A DNA stretch of 33,535 bases from Candidatus Aminicenantota bacterium (GCA_020344415.1 CP070825.1:4074754-4108288); one strand, 5' to 3'. Shown: positions 7,079 to 15,203, numbered from the stretch's first letter. Notes: generated from the sequence alone by a model not told the origin. Numbers and translations are program-made.

Positions 7079-7165
7079 TCAGAAAAGAAATAACAGGAAG
7101 ACGGAAATTATCACAACAATCAAAATCGAGACTTTGAAATCCATAAATCCTTTTTGTTTTTTCAT
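7079..7165 (-). CDS. 28-residue single-helix membrane microprotein
   Basis: ATG at 7163-7165 is preceded by AAGGAG at ideal spacing (GGAG, 6 bases, ATG); stop TGA at 7079-7081. The peptide starts MKKQKGFMDFK (basic, cytosolic) and then has a hydrophobic stretch VSILIVVIISVFLLFLF to the end, one transmembrane helix. It lies 45 bp upstream of the DUF975-like gene on the same strand. An overlapping 65-codon frame there lacks such features and was discarded. Confidence 0.55.
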   Translation of the reverse strand: MKKQKGFMDFKVSILIVVIISVFLLFLF

Positions 7166-7328
7166 GCTGATCTCCTTTATTGTCTTGGAAGAAGTTGATC
7201 TTTTCATTTTTGAATCCTTTCAAGGATAAAATACGGGAATAAAAACATTTTTTCATCCAACAAAAGTAGGATTTGGAAAAAACACGACTTTAGTAGTATT
7301 CAAATGCCAAGAAAGTTTATCTATCTTT

Positions 7329-7356
7329 TTGAGGAAAGGTTTTTTTATTGTATACT
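7329..7356 (+). promoter_or_regulatory. Sigma-70-type promoter of the LuxR-family gene
   Basis: -35 TTGAGG (7329-7334), 16-bp spacer, -10 TATACT (7351-7356); transcription would begin near 7363, about 25 bases before the start codon. Confidence 0.5.
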
Positions 7357-7389
7357 TTTATGGTGAAATGAATGAGCTAGATCAGGGCC

Positions 7390-8367
7390 ATGCATAACAT
7401 CCTATTTATCATAATCATTATTCTCTCTATTTGTGCAGGATTGTATACAATCCTTGTCACTTATCAAATGAACAAAAAATACAGACTAAGCTACCTATCC
7501 ACTTATCTGTATTTTCAAATATTTATTAATGTTTTTGGCATGTATGGAATCTTGGGTCAGTCTATAGTAAAAAGGATACTCCAGCAACAGGAATCTTCTT
7601 ACCAGACAATTGAAACAATAGGGCATTTTTTCTCTATTCTCGGTATCCCCTTTTTGATATTTGCCTGGTACATGTTCATCAGATTATGCCGGGAAATCAT
7701 CGAGAAAAAATTGTCACGTGCCTTTAACCTAGGCTATTTTTTTTCCTTGATTTTTATTTTCTTTGTTTACGGCATCGTTATAGTCATAATAAATCTATTC
7801 GATTTTGGAGATGAGCCATACGCTTTTTTTTCATCTGCGATCTTATGGCTCTTTGCTATTTTGGAAGTCCTGGTTCTTGTAGTCGCACTATCACAGCTTC
7901 TCATATATGCAAAAGAAATTAAGGATGAAAAAAGGAGAGAAGCCGCACAGATTTTTGCTTATTTAAATCTGTTTGTTTTTTGTGTAAGGATTATCTTCTA
8001 TTTTCTTGCCAGCGAAAATAATACACTTGCCGCCGTATATCTCCTCGTATTTTTTTCAGGTCATATTCCACCTGTCCTCTATTGGAGAGCTTATTTGAAA
8101 AAACATTTCATCGCACCAGCTCTCCAGGATATCGCGGTCCTGACAATGAAACAGTTCTTGCGAGAATATAAGATATCTAAGCGTGAGGAAGAGGTCATTC
8201 GACAATTATGTGAGGGGAAGACAAATAAAGAAATTAGTGAAGCTTTGTTTATCTCACTCCAAACAGTGAAAGATCACATCTATCGTATCTATCAGAAGAC
8301 TGATGTGAAGAACCGTGTCCAGTTAATCAACCTCATTCAGGGCTTCAAAGGCGAAGAGAAAGAATAG
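7390..8367 (+). CDS. Membrane-bound LuxR-type transcriptional regulator
   Basis: A protein of 325 residues. About seven hydrophobic helices fill residues 1-235, with no phosphoacceptor or other known sensor domain. A LuxR/GerE helix-turn-helix follows at about 261-320: KISKREEEVIRQLCEGKTNK, then EISEALFISLQTVKDHIYRI, ending NRVQLINLIQ. It would sense a membrane or small hydrophobic cue and act on DNA while tethered. A good promoter lies just upstream. The ribosome site is weak (CAGGGCC before ATG). The divergent gene is the 28-residue microprotein, a possible target. A REP-like pair follows the stop. Confidence 0.85.
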   Translation: MHNILFIIIIILSICAGLYTILVTYQMNKKYRLSYLSTYLYFQIFINVFGMYGILGQSIVKRILQQQESSYQTIETIGHFFSILGIPFLIFAWYMFIRLCREIIEKKLSRAFNLGYFFSLIFIFFVYGIVIVIINLFDFGDEPYAFFSSAILWLFAILEVLVLVVALSQLLIYAKEIKDEKRREAAQIFAYLNLFVFCVRIIFYFLASENNTLAAVYLLVFFSGHIPPVLYWRAYLKKHFIAPALQDIAVLTMKQFLREYKISKREEEVIRQLCEGKTNKEISEALFISLQTVKDHIYRIYQKTDVKNRVQLINLIQGFKGEEKE

Positions 8368-8378
8368 ACGGAAAAAGA

Positions 8379-8511
8379 GGGGACAGGTCTTGTTTTTTGC
8401 TTTTCTAGTCATATAGCTGTCGATTCTTATTATTTGACTTTTTCAGGTGTAAAAAAGGAAGAGCTAAAGGGAATTTCCGGCAAAAAAAAGCAAAAAGCAA
8501 GACCTGACCCC
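8379..8511. repeat. Inverted REP pair with core (G)GGTCAGGTCTTGC
   Basis: The left unit at 8379-8400 begins GGGGACAGGTCTTG and ends TTTTTTGC; the right unit at 8490-8511 is GCAAAAAGCAAGACCTGACC plus CC. As inverted repeats they match at 20 of 22 positions, separated by about 90 bp. This resembles the dispersed GGGGTCAGGTCTTGC repeat associated with RAYT transposases. It lies between the convergent LuxR and VOC genes, where it could also serve as a bidirectional terminator. Confidence 0.7.
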
Positions 8512-8521
8512 ATATATTGGC

Positions 8522-8977
8522 TTAGCGCTCTAGCAGTTCAATCAATATACCGTCAGGATCAGCAAATACTGCTATCCTCCAAAACGGTTTTCCAATGGGA
8601 CTCGCGGCCCTTTTTAATTTATCATCAGTTACATTTGCGACCGATTCTAATTTAGGCTCATATTTTTCAGGCGGCACAATCAATTTGCCTCCATATTTTT
8701 CGATCCTTTCAACAGCGTCATCAAGATCGTCAACCCTGAAGCCAATATGGTACAAACCTGCACGTTTGGTCATCAAATCCTTCAAGCCCATTGGGGTTTT
8801 GAGATTTTCTTTATCGCTCGGGTTTTCGGCTTTTACGATTTCGATCATATCGGTGCCTTTGTAGATATAAGCATTGATAGGCGTCTTCTTCAGAATGCTG
8901 AAACCCAATGCATTCGCATAAAAATCGATGGATCTCTCTAAATCACTGACGGTAATTCCAACATGTTCATATATCAT
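8522..8977 (-). CDS. VOC-superfamily (glyoxalase/dioxygenase fold) protein
   Basis: A protein of 151 residues with the paired beta-alpha-beta modules of the VOC fold. The metal ligands are all present: H5 (EHVGITV), E46 (MIEIV), H77 (YHIGFRV) and E147 (LIELLER). The segment AVFADPDGILIELLER is the usual end of glyoxalase or methylmalonyl-CoA epimerase relatives. Substrate cannot be told from sequence; a lactoylglutathione-lyase-like, epimerase or fosfomycin-resistance-like role are all possible. Strong GGGAGG ribosome site before ATG. It is monocistronic, 3' end at the REP pair. Confidence 0.85.
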   Translation of the reverse strand: MIYEHVGITVSDLERSIDFYANALGFSILKKTPINAYIYKGTDMIEIVKAENPSDKENLKTPMGLKDLMTKRAGLYHIGFRVDDLDDAVERIEKYGGKLIVPPEKYEPKLESVANVTDDKLKRAASPIGKPFWRIAVFADPDGILIELLER

Positions 8978-9091
8978 ATGCTTCCTCCCTGATTAAGGCC
9001 CTTGTTCTTTGCTAGTATATATCAAACAGAGGACTTGTTGTATCCTCATTTTTTATGAATAATTAGGGAAGTTATAGAGGAGGTAATTATT

Positions 9092-10708
9092 ATGTTTAAA
9101 AAATATCGCATTGAAAAGCCGTCGCTTATAGTGACCATTATCTTGTCTTTTTGTATGATTCTCAGCTCATGCACCCAGGCTGAGAAACAGGAGATGCCCA
9201 CAGAAGAAATTCAGAGAGCGACTTCTCCTAGTAATATCAAGCTGATTAACGCGCTTAAAACCATCATTCCTCATGCTATGCGCTATAAAGGAACTCCTGG
9301 GTTGAACATTGCTCTTGCGCGGGATGGGAAGGTCATCTGGGAGGCTGGATTTGGCTATGCCGATTTAGAAAAGGGAATACCCATGACTCCCGAGACTGTC
9401 ATGCATTCTGGTTCAATGGGAAAGACATATACTGCAACAGCGATAATGCAGCTAGCAGAAAAGGGAGTGATCGGAATTGATGATTCGATCAATAAGTACC
9501 TAAAAGAGTTTCAGGTGACCAATCCATTTGGTGAGAGAGATATTACTTTCAGGGATCTGCTTACGCACCGATCAGGGCTAACAAGCAATGCGGCTGGCAG
9601 CGAATTTAAAGCCCCCAAGCCATTGGGCGAACACCTTAAGGAGGGCTACACACAGAAAACGTTCAAAACCTATAAAGGAACTCTCTTGCCCCGCTGGAGT
9701 GCTAAGGTCGGGAAAAGATTCCTATACTCCAACTTTGGCATGGCTACCCTGGGTTATTTAGTAGAAGTGACGAATCCAGAGGGGCTCTCTTTCTCTGAAT
9801 ATGTGCAGAAGAACATCATGGACCCACTGGGGATGTCCTCCAGCATGTATCCTCCAGTGCAGGATGCTGCCCACGTCCGATCAGACATTTTTGAACGTTT
9901 TTCTTCGGGATATGCTCAATTTGGTGCTATCGACATTCCTACTCCGAATATCTATTTTGCGGACTACCCGGCTGGTACTGTGGTTACTACACCAGGGGAC
10001 CACATCAGGCTATTGTTGGCGTATCTTAACAAAGGCACTTACAATGACTATGAGCTCCTCAAACCTGAAACAGTAGAACTTATGCTTACACCTCAACTTG
10101 ACGAGGCTTTAGGAGGAACTGTTTCGTTGGGGTTGACCTGGATGCTCGAGAACATCGGTAAATACGATTTCAACTTCGGTCACAGTGGGGCGCACATGTA
10201 CGGTTGGATGAATACCTTCCGTGCTTTTCCTAAACAAGATTTCGCGGTGGCAATTGCAACGAACCACTGGGCAATGCAACAGAATCGCTATAAAGAGCAC
10301 CGGATCATTTATAGCTTCATATCATCGTGGCTGAGGTCAGAAGAACTGTTTGTGGAACAGAAAACGCCTGCTTCTAACTGGGCATGGAAGACATCTTACG
10401 TGGTCGGCCTGATAATGGCAGAGCAGCTGAAAGGTTACCTTGGCATCGAGGGTCCAGTAACCTCAGAAATGATAGAATCAATGGCGGTTGGAGCAAAACT
10501 GCGAGCCGACGCTCCTAACAGCAGTTCGGGATGGGACCCTGATGGGTTCCGTGCAGGGATGAGAGATATGCTGGACGTAGAGATGACTCTAAAAGCAATT
10601 CAATCCTTCATCGCATCTGACCAGATTAAAGTAACTCCAGAAGAGCTGAGAAAGATTTACAAGGAACTCGGTGGTGAGCTGCCATCCGTGCTTTTTAACT
10701 GGAAGTAA
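9092..10708 (+). CDS. Serine hydrolase lipoprotein, class C beta-lactamase-like fold
   Basis: A protein of 538 residues. The lipoprotein signal has lipobox LSSC (C27). The penicillin-binding/beta-lactamase-class-C domain spans about 50-420 with all three motifs: SxxK as S108-M-G-K111, YxN as Y212-S-N214, and the HxG equivalent of KTG as H364-S-G366. Such proteins act as esterases, peptidases or amidases in the periplasm; few are true beta-lactamases. The C-terminal part, about 425-538, is an extra helical domain I do not recognise (includes SGWDPDGFRAGMRDMLDVEM). Strong AGAGGAGG ribosome site. No obvious operon partner: the next gene is 137 bp away. Confidence 0.85.
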   Translation: MFKKYRIEKPSLIVTIILSFCMILSSCTQAEKQEMPTEEIQRATSPSNIKLINALKTIIPHAMRYKGTPGLNIALARDGKVIWEAGFGYADLEKGIPMTPETVMHSGSMGKTYTATAIMQLAEKGVIGIDDSINKYLKEFQVTNPFGERDITFRDLLTHRSGLTSNAAGSEFKAPKPLGEHLKEGYTQKTFKTYKGTLLPRWSAKVGKRFLYSNFGMATLGYLVEVTNPEGLSFSEYVQKNIMDPLGMSSSMYPPVQDAAHVRSDIFERFSSGYAQFGAIDIPTPNIYFADYPAGTVVTTPGDHIRLLLAYLNKGTYNDYELLKPETVELMLTPQLDEALGGTVSLGLTWMLENIGKYDFNFGHSGAHMYGWMNTFRAFPKQDFAVAIATNHWAMQQNRYKEHRIIYSFISSWLRSEELFVEQKTPASNWAWKTSYVVGLIMAEQLKGYLGIEGPVTSEMIESMAVGAKLRADAPNSSSGWDPDGFRAGMRDMLDVEMTLKAIQSFIASDQIKVTPEELRKIYKELGGELPSVLFNWK

Positions 10709-10844
10709 TTTTTTATTTTATTTGACTCTTTTTTCTTTAGTTGATATCCTTTTGCCAATTTAGTGGGAATGGATAATCGTGGCTATTCAGTTTGGTTTCA
10801 ATTGATTCTCATAAAAAGACTTATATAAAAAAGGAGGAGTCAAC

Positions 10845-11219
10845 ATGAAACTTAATGCCTTATTCGTTATCACGGGTATCCTTGGCCTTTTTTTTGGTCT
10901 CCTTACTTTACTGATTCCTGGCGGATTTTATGCTTTCTACGGTGGAGAACTCGCTGATACAGGAAAAAATGCAGCACAACTTCAAGGGGCAGCTTATCTC
11001 GGATATGCCTTTCTTCTTTTTCTTGCGTGCAAAGCAGCCGATGCCAAAGCGCGAAAAGCCGTTGTCGTTGGTATGCTCATACACTCCATAGTCGCTGTTA
11101 TTGTCTCTTTAAAATGGCAACTTGCGGGAACCATAAATGCTTGGGGCTGGTCAACTGTAGCAATATTTGGCTTGTTTGTATTGGGTTATGGGTATTTTTT
11201 AATAAAGGGGACTGATTAA
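10845..11219 (+). CDS. Small four-helix membrane protein, unknown
   Basis: A protein of 124 residues with four hydrophobic helices (about 5-27, 46-63, 70-88, 98-118) and no charged catalytic residues. A short motif between helices 1 and 2 reads GGFYAFYGGELADTGKNAAQ. It is generally similar to DUF4345-type membrane proteins. Strong AAGGAGGAG ribosome site. The start is the only good ATG. It is convergent with the methyltransferase gene; AAATCTAGAAGATTT between them is a weak hairpin. Confidence 0.7.
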   Translation: MKLNALFVITGILGLFFGLLTLLIPGGFYAFYGGELADTGKNAAQLQGAAYLGYAFLLFLACKAADAKARKAVVVGMLIHSIVAVIVSLKWQLAGTINAWGWSTVAIFGLFVLGYGYFLIKGTD

Positions 11220-11270
11220 TCTAAGAATTCAGTATTAAAATCTAGAAGATTTAGGGCGGTTCATTAAAAA

Positions 11271-12206
11271 CTACTTTTCTGGCTTTTGGCAAATATAAGC
11301 CAGTAAGTAACAGTGTTCTATCTCCGCAAAAACGCCGATATTCTTTGAGACTTCCTCACGGGAAAACACCTTATTTCGGAAGCTTTCGCCCATGTAATTG
11401 AGACCCCAGGCATCGCATATTTCAAATCCAGCTTGCCTAATTTTCTCAGAGAGCTGTTCATGTGAATATTCGATTTTATGGTCCTCGCTGATAAAACCTT
11501 TCACATGCAAGCGGCATGCGGGTCCATTTGGAGTATCCAGACAAAAATAGCCCCCAGGCTTCAAGACACGAAAGGCTTCTCCAATCAAATGGCCGCCTTC
11601 CTCTTCAGTAATATGCTCAATGGATTGACCGCTTACTACCATGTCAAAACTAGCATCGGGATAGCGCGATAGATCGGTCATCGAATGGTAGTTATAGCGA
11701 ATAGCACCAAGGGCAGATTGAACAACATCTAAATCCTTTTTGGAGCTATAAATAGGATGACTATCATCTGAGGGAAGATCGACAATGATCAATTCTTCAA
11801 ACTTATAGGGATAGCCCATACAAACCAAAGCCCCACGATCATCATGTTGACTGGATCCCCCAAGGTCTAGAATCCTCGAAGCTTTTGGCAACATGTGAAT
11901 AAACTGGCACCGGCTGTAATGGAGGGAGAAGAGATGATTCTCAAAATATAACTTCCCCCGAAATTCGTCAGACGACATCAAGTCTTCAAAAAAGGCTTGG
12001 GGCGATATCTCTCCAGAGCCAAGTAATTTTTTATAATGCAGGAGGCCTTCCTCGTCCGGTTCACGCCTGAGAAGTATCCTATAACCAGTATGAATCAACT
12101 TGTTAATGTTTTTTAACAGCGGATCGGGAAGTTGTAGGTTACAAAAGAGGTTTGTTACTTTAGTGACAACCTGTCTGCCCTTTTGTTTTAAGAAACTGAA
12201 TTTCAT
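11271..12206 (-). CDS. DUF4214 - SAM-dependent methyltransferase fusion
   Basis: A protein of 311 residues. Residues about 30-84 are a DUF4214-like module (HTGYRILLRREPDEEGLLHY, later FFEDLMSSDEF). This helical domain is common in proteins of surface glycan gene clusters. From about 105 there is a class I methyltransferase: motif I ASRILDLGGSS, an acidic strand IIVDLPSDD, SFDMVVSGQSIEHI, and FRVLKPGGYFCLDTPNG. No signal peptide, so it acts in the cytosol. The likely substrate is a saccharide or a lipid-linked glycan (inference). No glycosyltransferase is adjacent. It faces the small membrane protein gene tail to tail, and its 5' side adjoins the shared-leader region. Confidence 0.8.
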   Translation of the reverse strand: MKFSFLKQKGRQVVTKVTNLFCNLQLPDPLLKNINKLIHTGYRILLRREPDEEGLLHYKKLLGSGEISPQAFFEDLMSSDEFRGKLYFENHLFSLHYSRCQFIHMLPKASRILDLGGSSQHDDRGALVCMGYPYKFEELIIVDLPSDDSHPIYSSKKDLDVVQSALGAIRYNYHSMTDLSRYPDASFDMVVSGQSIEHITEEEGGHLIGEAFRVLKPGGYFCLDTPNGPACRLHVKGFISEDHKIEYSHEQLSEKIRQAGFEICDAWGLNYMGESFRNKVFSREEVSKNIGVFAEIEHCYLLAYICQKPEK

Positions 12207-12356
12207 TCTTTAAGGGTCCTCCGTTTTTCATGTAAAAGGCTATTTCATAGCCAGTCGTTTCCTCAACATGATGGTCTAAAGATTAATGATAAATAGGTAA
12301 TTAGTCAAATAAGTTCCCTCTTTTCATTTATTCAACTGTATCCGCAATTAACCTGA

Positions 12357-12388
12357 ATTATTCATAAAAAATGCCGATAGTGAATAAT
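12357..12388. promoter_or_regulatory. Perfect 8-bp dyad ATTATTCA / TGAATAAT, candidate operator
   Basis: Arms at 12357-12364 and 12381-12388 with a 16-bp spacer; an additional TTATTCA half-site lies at 12328-12334. It is just upstream of the shared leader and is absent from the copy at 27269, so it may add locus-specific control. The rest of 12207-12356 shows nothing else I can name. Confidence 0.4.
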
Positions 12389-12393
12389 CCAAG

Positions 12394-12530
12394 TTAAGCA
12401 GGTTTAGGCAATTTTTGTGATGTGTCGTGACATGGGGAGAGGTTCCTTCTTTCTCATTTGAATCACATTTTTCTTTGTGGTATAAATCAAAAAACCAAAG
12501 GTTAGGGACAAGATGAATACAGCAAGGAGG
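12394..12530 (+). promoter_or_regulatory. Shared promoter leader, copy A (homologous to 27269-27400)
   Basis: Begins with TTAAGCAGGTTTAGGC (12394-12409), then GTGAC..GGGGAGA, TTC, CTCATT, GAATCA, TTTGTG-TATAA, CCA-AG, GGG, ATGAAT, all in the same order in copy B. It contains a sigma-70-type promoter: -35 TTGAAT (12458-12463), 17 bp, -10 TATAAA (12481-12486) preceded by TGG (extended -10). Transcription would start near 12493 and run into the microprotein and CocE-like genes. Confidence 0.7.
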
Positions 12531-12537
12531 GAATGAT

Positions 12538-12699
12538 ATGACAAATCAAAAATTTATACACTTTAGCAGGATAGCTCTATTGGTGGCAGGAATATCCACT
12601 CTCTTTTGGTGGCTAGCGTTAGCAGTGTTTGTTCCATTCGAGGGTATTGAAACAGGTTACCTGAATCTTGTTAAAGACGCTAGTTGGTTAAAGATTTAG
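12538..12699 (+). CDS. 53-residue one-helix membrane protein
   Basis: ATG at 12538 has an excellent AAGGAGGG ribosome site; stop TAG at 12697-12699. The N-terminus is polar (MTNQKFIHFSR), followed by a Trp-containing hydrophobic helix (IALLVAGISTLFWWLALAVF) and a short exported tail. It is the first gene after the shared promoter and lies 30 bp before the CocE-like hydrolase, so they probably form one transcript. No family recognised. Confidence 0.6.
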   Translation: MTNQKFIHFSRIALLVAGISTLFWWLALAVFVPFEGIETGYLNLVKDASWLKI

Positions 12700-12729
12700 A
12701 AAGAGAAATAAGCTCGAAAGGAGAGCGCA

Positions 12730-14544
12730 ATGAAGTTCAAATCCAAAATAATTTTTTTTATCATCCTGGCATTGGCCGTCATATTACCTCTTCTTGCTCA
12801 GGAGAAAAAGGGAGAAAACGTTGATATTGAATTCATTTTTGACCAGAAGATCCCGATGCGAGATGGTGTTAAATTGGCCTCTTACGTTTGGAAACCGGCA
12901 AATCTTGAAAAACCGCTTCCTGCAATTTTTTCGTTCTCACCGTACACAATCGAAACGCATTACAAAGAAGGACCATTCATGGTCCAAAATGGATATATTT
13001 ATTTACTCGTAGATGTTCGGGGAAGAGGGAATTCTGAGGGAGAGTTTTGGCCGTGGGAAAATGATGGCCGTGATGGCTACGACATCGTGGAGTGGATCGC
13101 GAAACAACCATGGTGCGATGGTCAGGTCGGAATGATCGGAGGCTCCTACAGAGGAACCGTACAATGGTTGACGCTGAAAAATATGCCCCCTTCGCTTAAA
13201 GCGATTATTCCTACAGCATCGGCCTATCCGGGAATCGATTTTCCCGGCATGGGAAATATCCCTTACAGCTATTTGACTCAATGGCTTGGATTTGTCAGCG
13301 GAAACACCCATAACATGCAATATTTCGCAGACACTCAGTACTGGATTGACAAATTCTACAAGCGGTATTCAGAACATATTCCTTTCTCGAAGCTTGCAGA
13401 AAGCGTAGCCAGTAATCCGAGGGTGTTCAAGCGCTGGATCAGCCATCCTCATTTTGACGAATACTGGAAGTCATTTACGCCAACCCCTGAGGAATTCAGT
13501 CAATTCAACATTCCAATCCTCTCTATAACAGGATATTTCGATGGCGACCAGCCAGGCGCTCTACAGTATTACAAGGAACACATGAGATATGGAAACGAAG
13601 AGGGAAAGCAGAAGCATTATCTCGTTATCGGCCCATGGAATCATGGAGGAACCCGGATGAACAAAGAGGAGTTAGGGGGAATAAAATTTGGACCCAAGGC
13701 CGTCGTCTATCCGGACATGATTCAGATTTATGTGCAGTGGTTTGACTGGCTGTTCAAGGGAAAAGAAAAACCAGAATTTCTGAAAAAGAGAGTTGCTTAT
13801 TACGTGATGAACAGAGATAAGTGGAAATATACAGATGATTGGGAGGATGTATCGGATGCCACAGAAACTCTCTATTTATCCTCGAGAGATGGTAAAGCCA
13901 ATGATGTTTTTCATTCAGGCTCATTCGTCAAATCTCCTCCAAACAAACAACAGAAACCTGATGTGTTTGAGTATGATCCGCTGAAGCTGGTGCCAAAAAG
14001 AGAAGCAAGTGACCTCTTTGCTTCTGAGTCCTTTCTAGACCAAAAACCCGCGTTTGAAAAAAACATCTTGATTTATCACAGTGCGCCTTTAAAAAAGGAT
14101 TTGGAGATTGCCGGATATGTCAAACTCAAAGCATACATCGAGCTCAACGTCCCAGATACGGATTTCCTCGTATCACTTTATGAGATTACGGAAGAAGGTA
14201 AGAGCATAAACCTTGGCTCCGGAGTAATGCGAGCTCGATATCGGAACTCTCTTTCAAAACCGGAGCTTATTAAGCCAGGCGAAATCAATTTGTATGATAT
14301 CGGGCTTTCTCTCTACTTTGTCCGAAAGCTCGATAAAGGCAGTCGGTTGCGACTCATCGTCACCTGTCTAAACTCTCCAGATTTCCAGAAGAACTACAAT
14401 TCCGGAGGCATCGTCGCTGAGGAAACGGATAAAGATGCCCGAAAAGCGGTCATAACACTTTATCACGATAAGATATACCCCAGTGTTCTGGAATTGCCTG
14501 TGAGTAAAATTTCTGATTCTCCGAAGAAGAGATTTAAAAACTAA
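12730..14544 (+). CDS. CocE/NonD-family (S15-type) exported hydrolase
   Basis: A protein of 604 residues with an N-terminal signal peptide (about 1-23). The alpha/beta-hydrolase domain belongs to the X-Pro dipeptidyl-peptidase/cocaine-esterase family: nucleophile S139 in MIGGSYRG, acid D271 or D273 in TGYFDGDQ, histidine H305 in GPWNHGG. The upstream motif LLVDVRGRGNSEGEF is typical. The C-terminal jelly-roll domain is at about 370-590. It cleaves an ester or peptide bond in the periplasm; the substrate is not deducible. Good AGGAG ribosome site. It follows the 53-residue membrane protein and precedes a small unknown gene, all rightward. Confidence 0.9.
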   Translation: MKFKSKIIFFIILALAVILPLLAQEKKGENVDIEFIFDQKIPMRDGVKLASYVWKPANLEKPLPAIFSFSPYTIETHYKEGPFMVQNGYIYLLVDVRGRGNSEGEFWPWENDGRDGYDIVEWIAKQPWCDGQVGMIGGSYRGTVQWLTLKNMPPSLKAIIPTASAYPGIDFPGMGNIPYSYLTQWLGFVSGNTHNMQYFADTQYWIDKFYKRYSEHIPFSKLAESVASNPRVFKRWISHPHFDEYWKSFTPTPEEFSQFNIPILSITGYFDGDQPGALQYYKEHMRYGNEEGKQKHYLVIGPWNHGGTRMNKEELGGIKFGPKAVVYPDMIQIYVQWFDWLFKGKEKPEFLKKRVAYYVMNRDKWKYTDDWEDVSDATETLYLSSRDGKANDVFHSGSFVKSPPNKQQKPDVFEYDPLKLVPKREASDLFASESFLDQKPAFEKNILIYHSAPLKKDLEIAGYVKLKAYIELNVPDTDFLVSLYEITEEGKSINLGSGVMRARYRNSLSKPELIKPGEINLYDIGLSLYFVRKLDKGSRLRLIVTCLNSPDFQKNYNSGGIVAEETDKDARKAVITLYHDKIYPSVLELPVSKISDSPKKRFKN

Positions 14545-14589
14545 GATATTTTTGTGTAATACTAGGGCAAATGATGAGGAGGAAATAAC

Positions 14590-14862
14590 ATGAGCGATTT
14601 TAAAAAACAATTTTTTGAATGGCTAGGGGAAATTAGTTCTTTAGATAGAATTGAAAAAGTTGAAGTGGTGATTTATACAAACAAAAATAAATATGAGATA
14701 TCGGCTGAACAGGATTATTTGGGGGCATTTGCCGTTTCTCTTATACCTAAAGAAGGCGAAGAGTGGGTAAACCTTAGAGACCTACCTGATGGAGATTTCA
14801 GTAGAGAAACTTGGGACGGGATTAAACAGGCAATCAATCATTATGAGGCCGGGGAAGCATAG
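14590..14862 (+). CDS. Small soluble hypothetical protein
   Basis: A protein of 90 residues with a strong GAGGAGG ribosome site, 45 bp after the CocE-like gene, so probably in its transcript. Acidic, no signal peptide; two beta strands (KVEVVIYTNKNKYEISAEQD) followed by WVNLRDLPDGDFSRETWDGI and a C-terminal helix. I do not recognise a family. Confidence 0.6.
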   Translation: MSDFKKQFFEWLGEISSLDRIEKVEVVIYTNKNKYEISAEQDYLGAFAVSLIPKEGEEWVNLRDLPDGDFSRETWDGIKQAINHYEAGEA

Positions 14863-14914
14863 CTGCTATCGCTGATATTCTAAAGCATTAATAAGATATT
14901 AGGGAGGTTCAAAA

Positions 14915-15127
14915 ATGGGAATTAATATTTATCCAATTCCTCTGGGATTTGATTGCAGCTATATAATCAAAGACAGAAGCGTCGTCTTGGTCGATGGGGG
15001 AGCCCCAAAGAAAGCAAAAGGCTTTATGAAAGGCCTTGAGAAGGTTTCAATAAAACCCGAAGAAGTAAAGCTAATTATTTTAACACATGGACATTTTTCT
15101 AATTGTGCGGGTTTTGACCTAATCTAA
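14915..15127 (+). pseudogene. Truncated metallo-beta-lactamase-fold gene
   Basis: The gene retains a good GGGAGG ribosome site and a normal start. It encodes the first 70 residues of an MBL-fold hydrolase: GFDCSYIIKDRSVVLVDGGA, then VKLIILTHGHFSN. In intact relatives this last motif reads THxHxDHxG; here H58 and H60 are present, but the D and H positions are S62 and N63. The reading frame then ends at once. The remaining two thirds of the enzyme are absent, and a vapBC promoter begins 8 bp later. It looks like a remnant left when the toxin-antitoxin cassette arrived or when a deletion joined the two. Confidence 0.7.
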
Positions 15128-15135
15128 TATCTTGA

Positions 15136-15174
15136 TTGACAAACGCAATTATTTATGTATAATCATTACATAAA
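15136..15174 (+). promoter_or_regulatory. vapBC promoter with overlapping dyad operator
   Basis: -35 TTGACA (15136-15141), 16-bp spacer, -10 TATAAT (15158-15163): both hexamers are perfect consensus. A perfect 8-bp dyad TTTATGTA / TACATAAA (15152-15159, 15167-15174) with a 7-bp spacer overlaps the -10 and start site. This is where a VapB or VapBC complex would sit for autorepression. Confidence 0.7.
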
Positions 15175-15203
15175 ATTTATATGTATGATGGAGATGGGTG
15201 ATT

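Noticed and set aside
7059..7256. 65-codon leftward frame overlapping the microprotein
   Set aside because: No ribosome site, irregular composition; the 28-codon frame has both an ideal ribosome site and a coherent helix.
11220..11270. AAATCTAGAAGATTT hairpin between convergent genes as a terminator
   Set aside because: Six AT-rich base pairs with no T-run; too weak to call.
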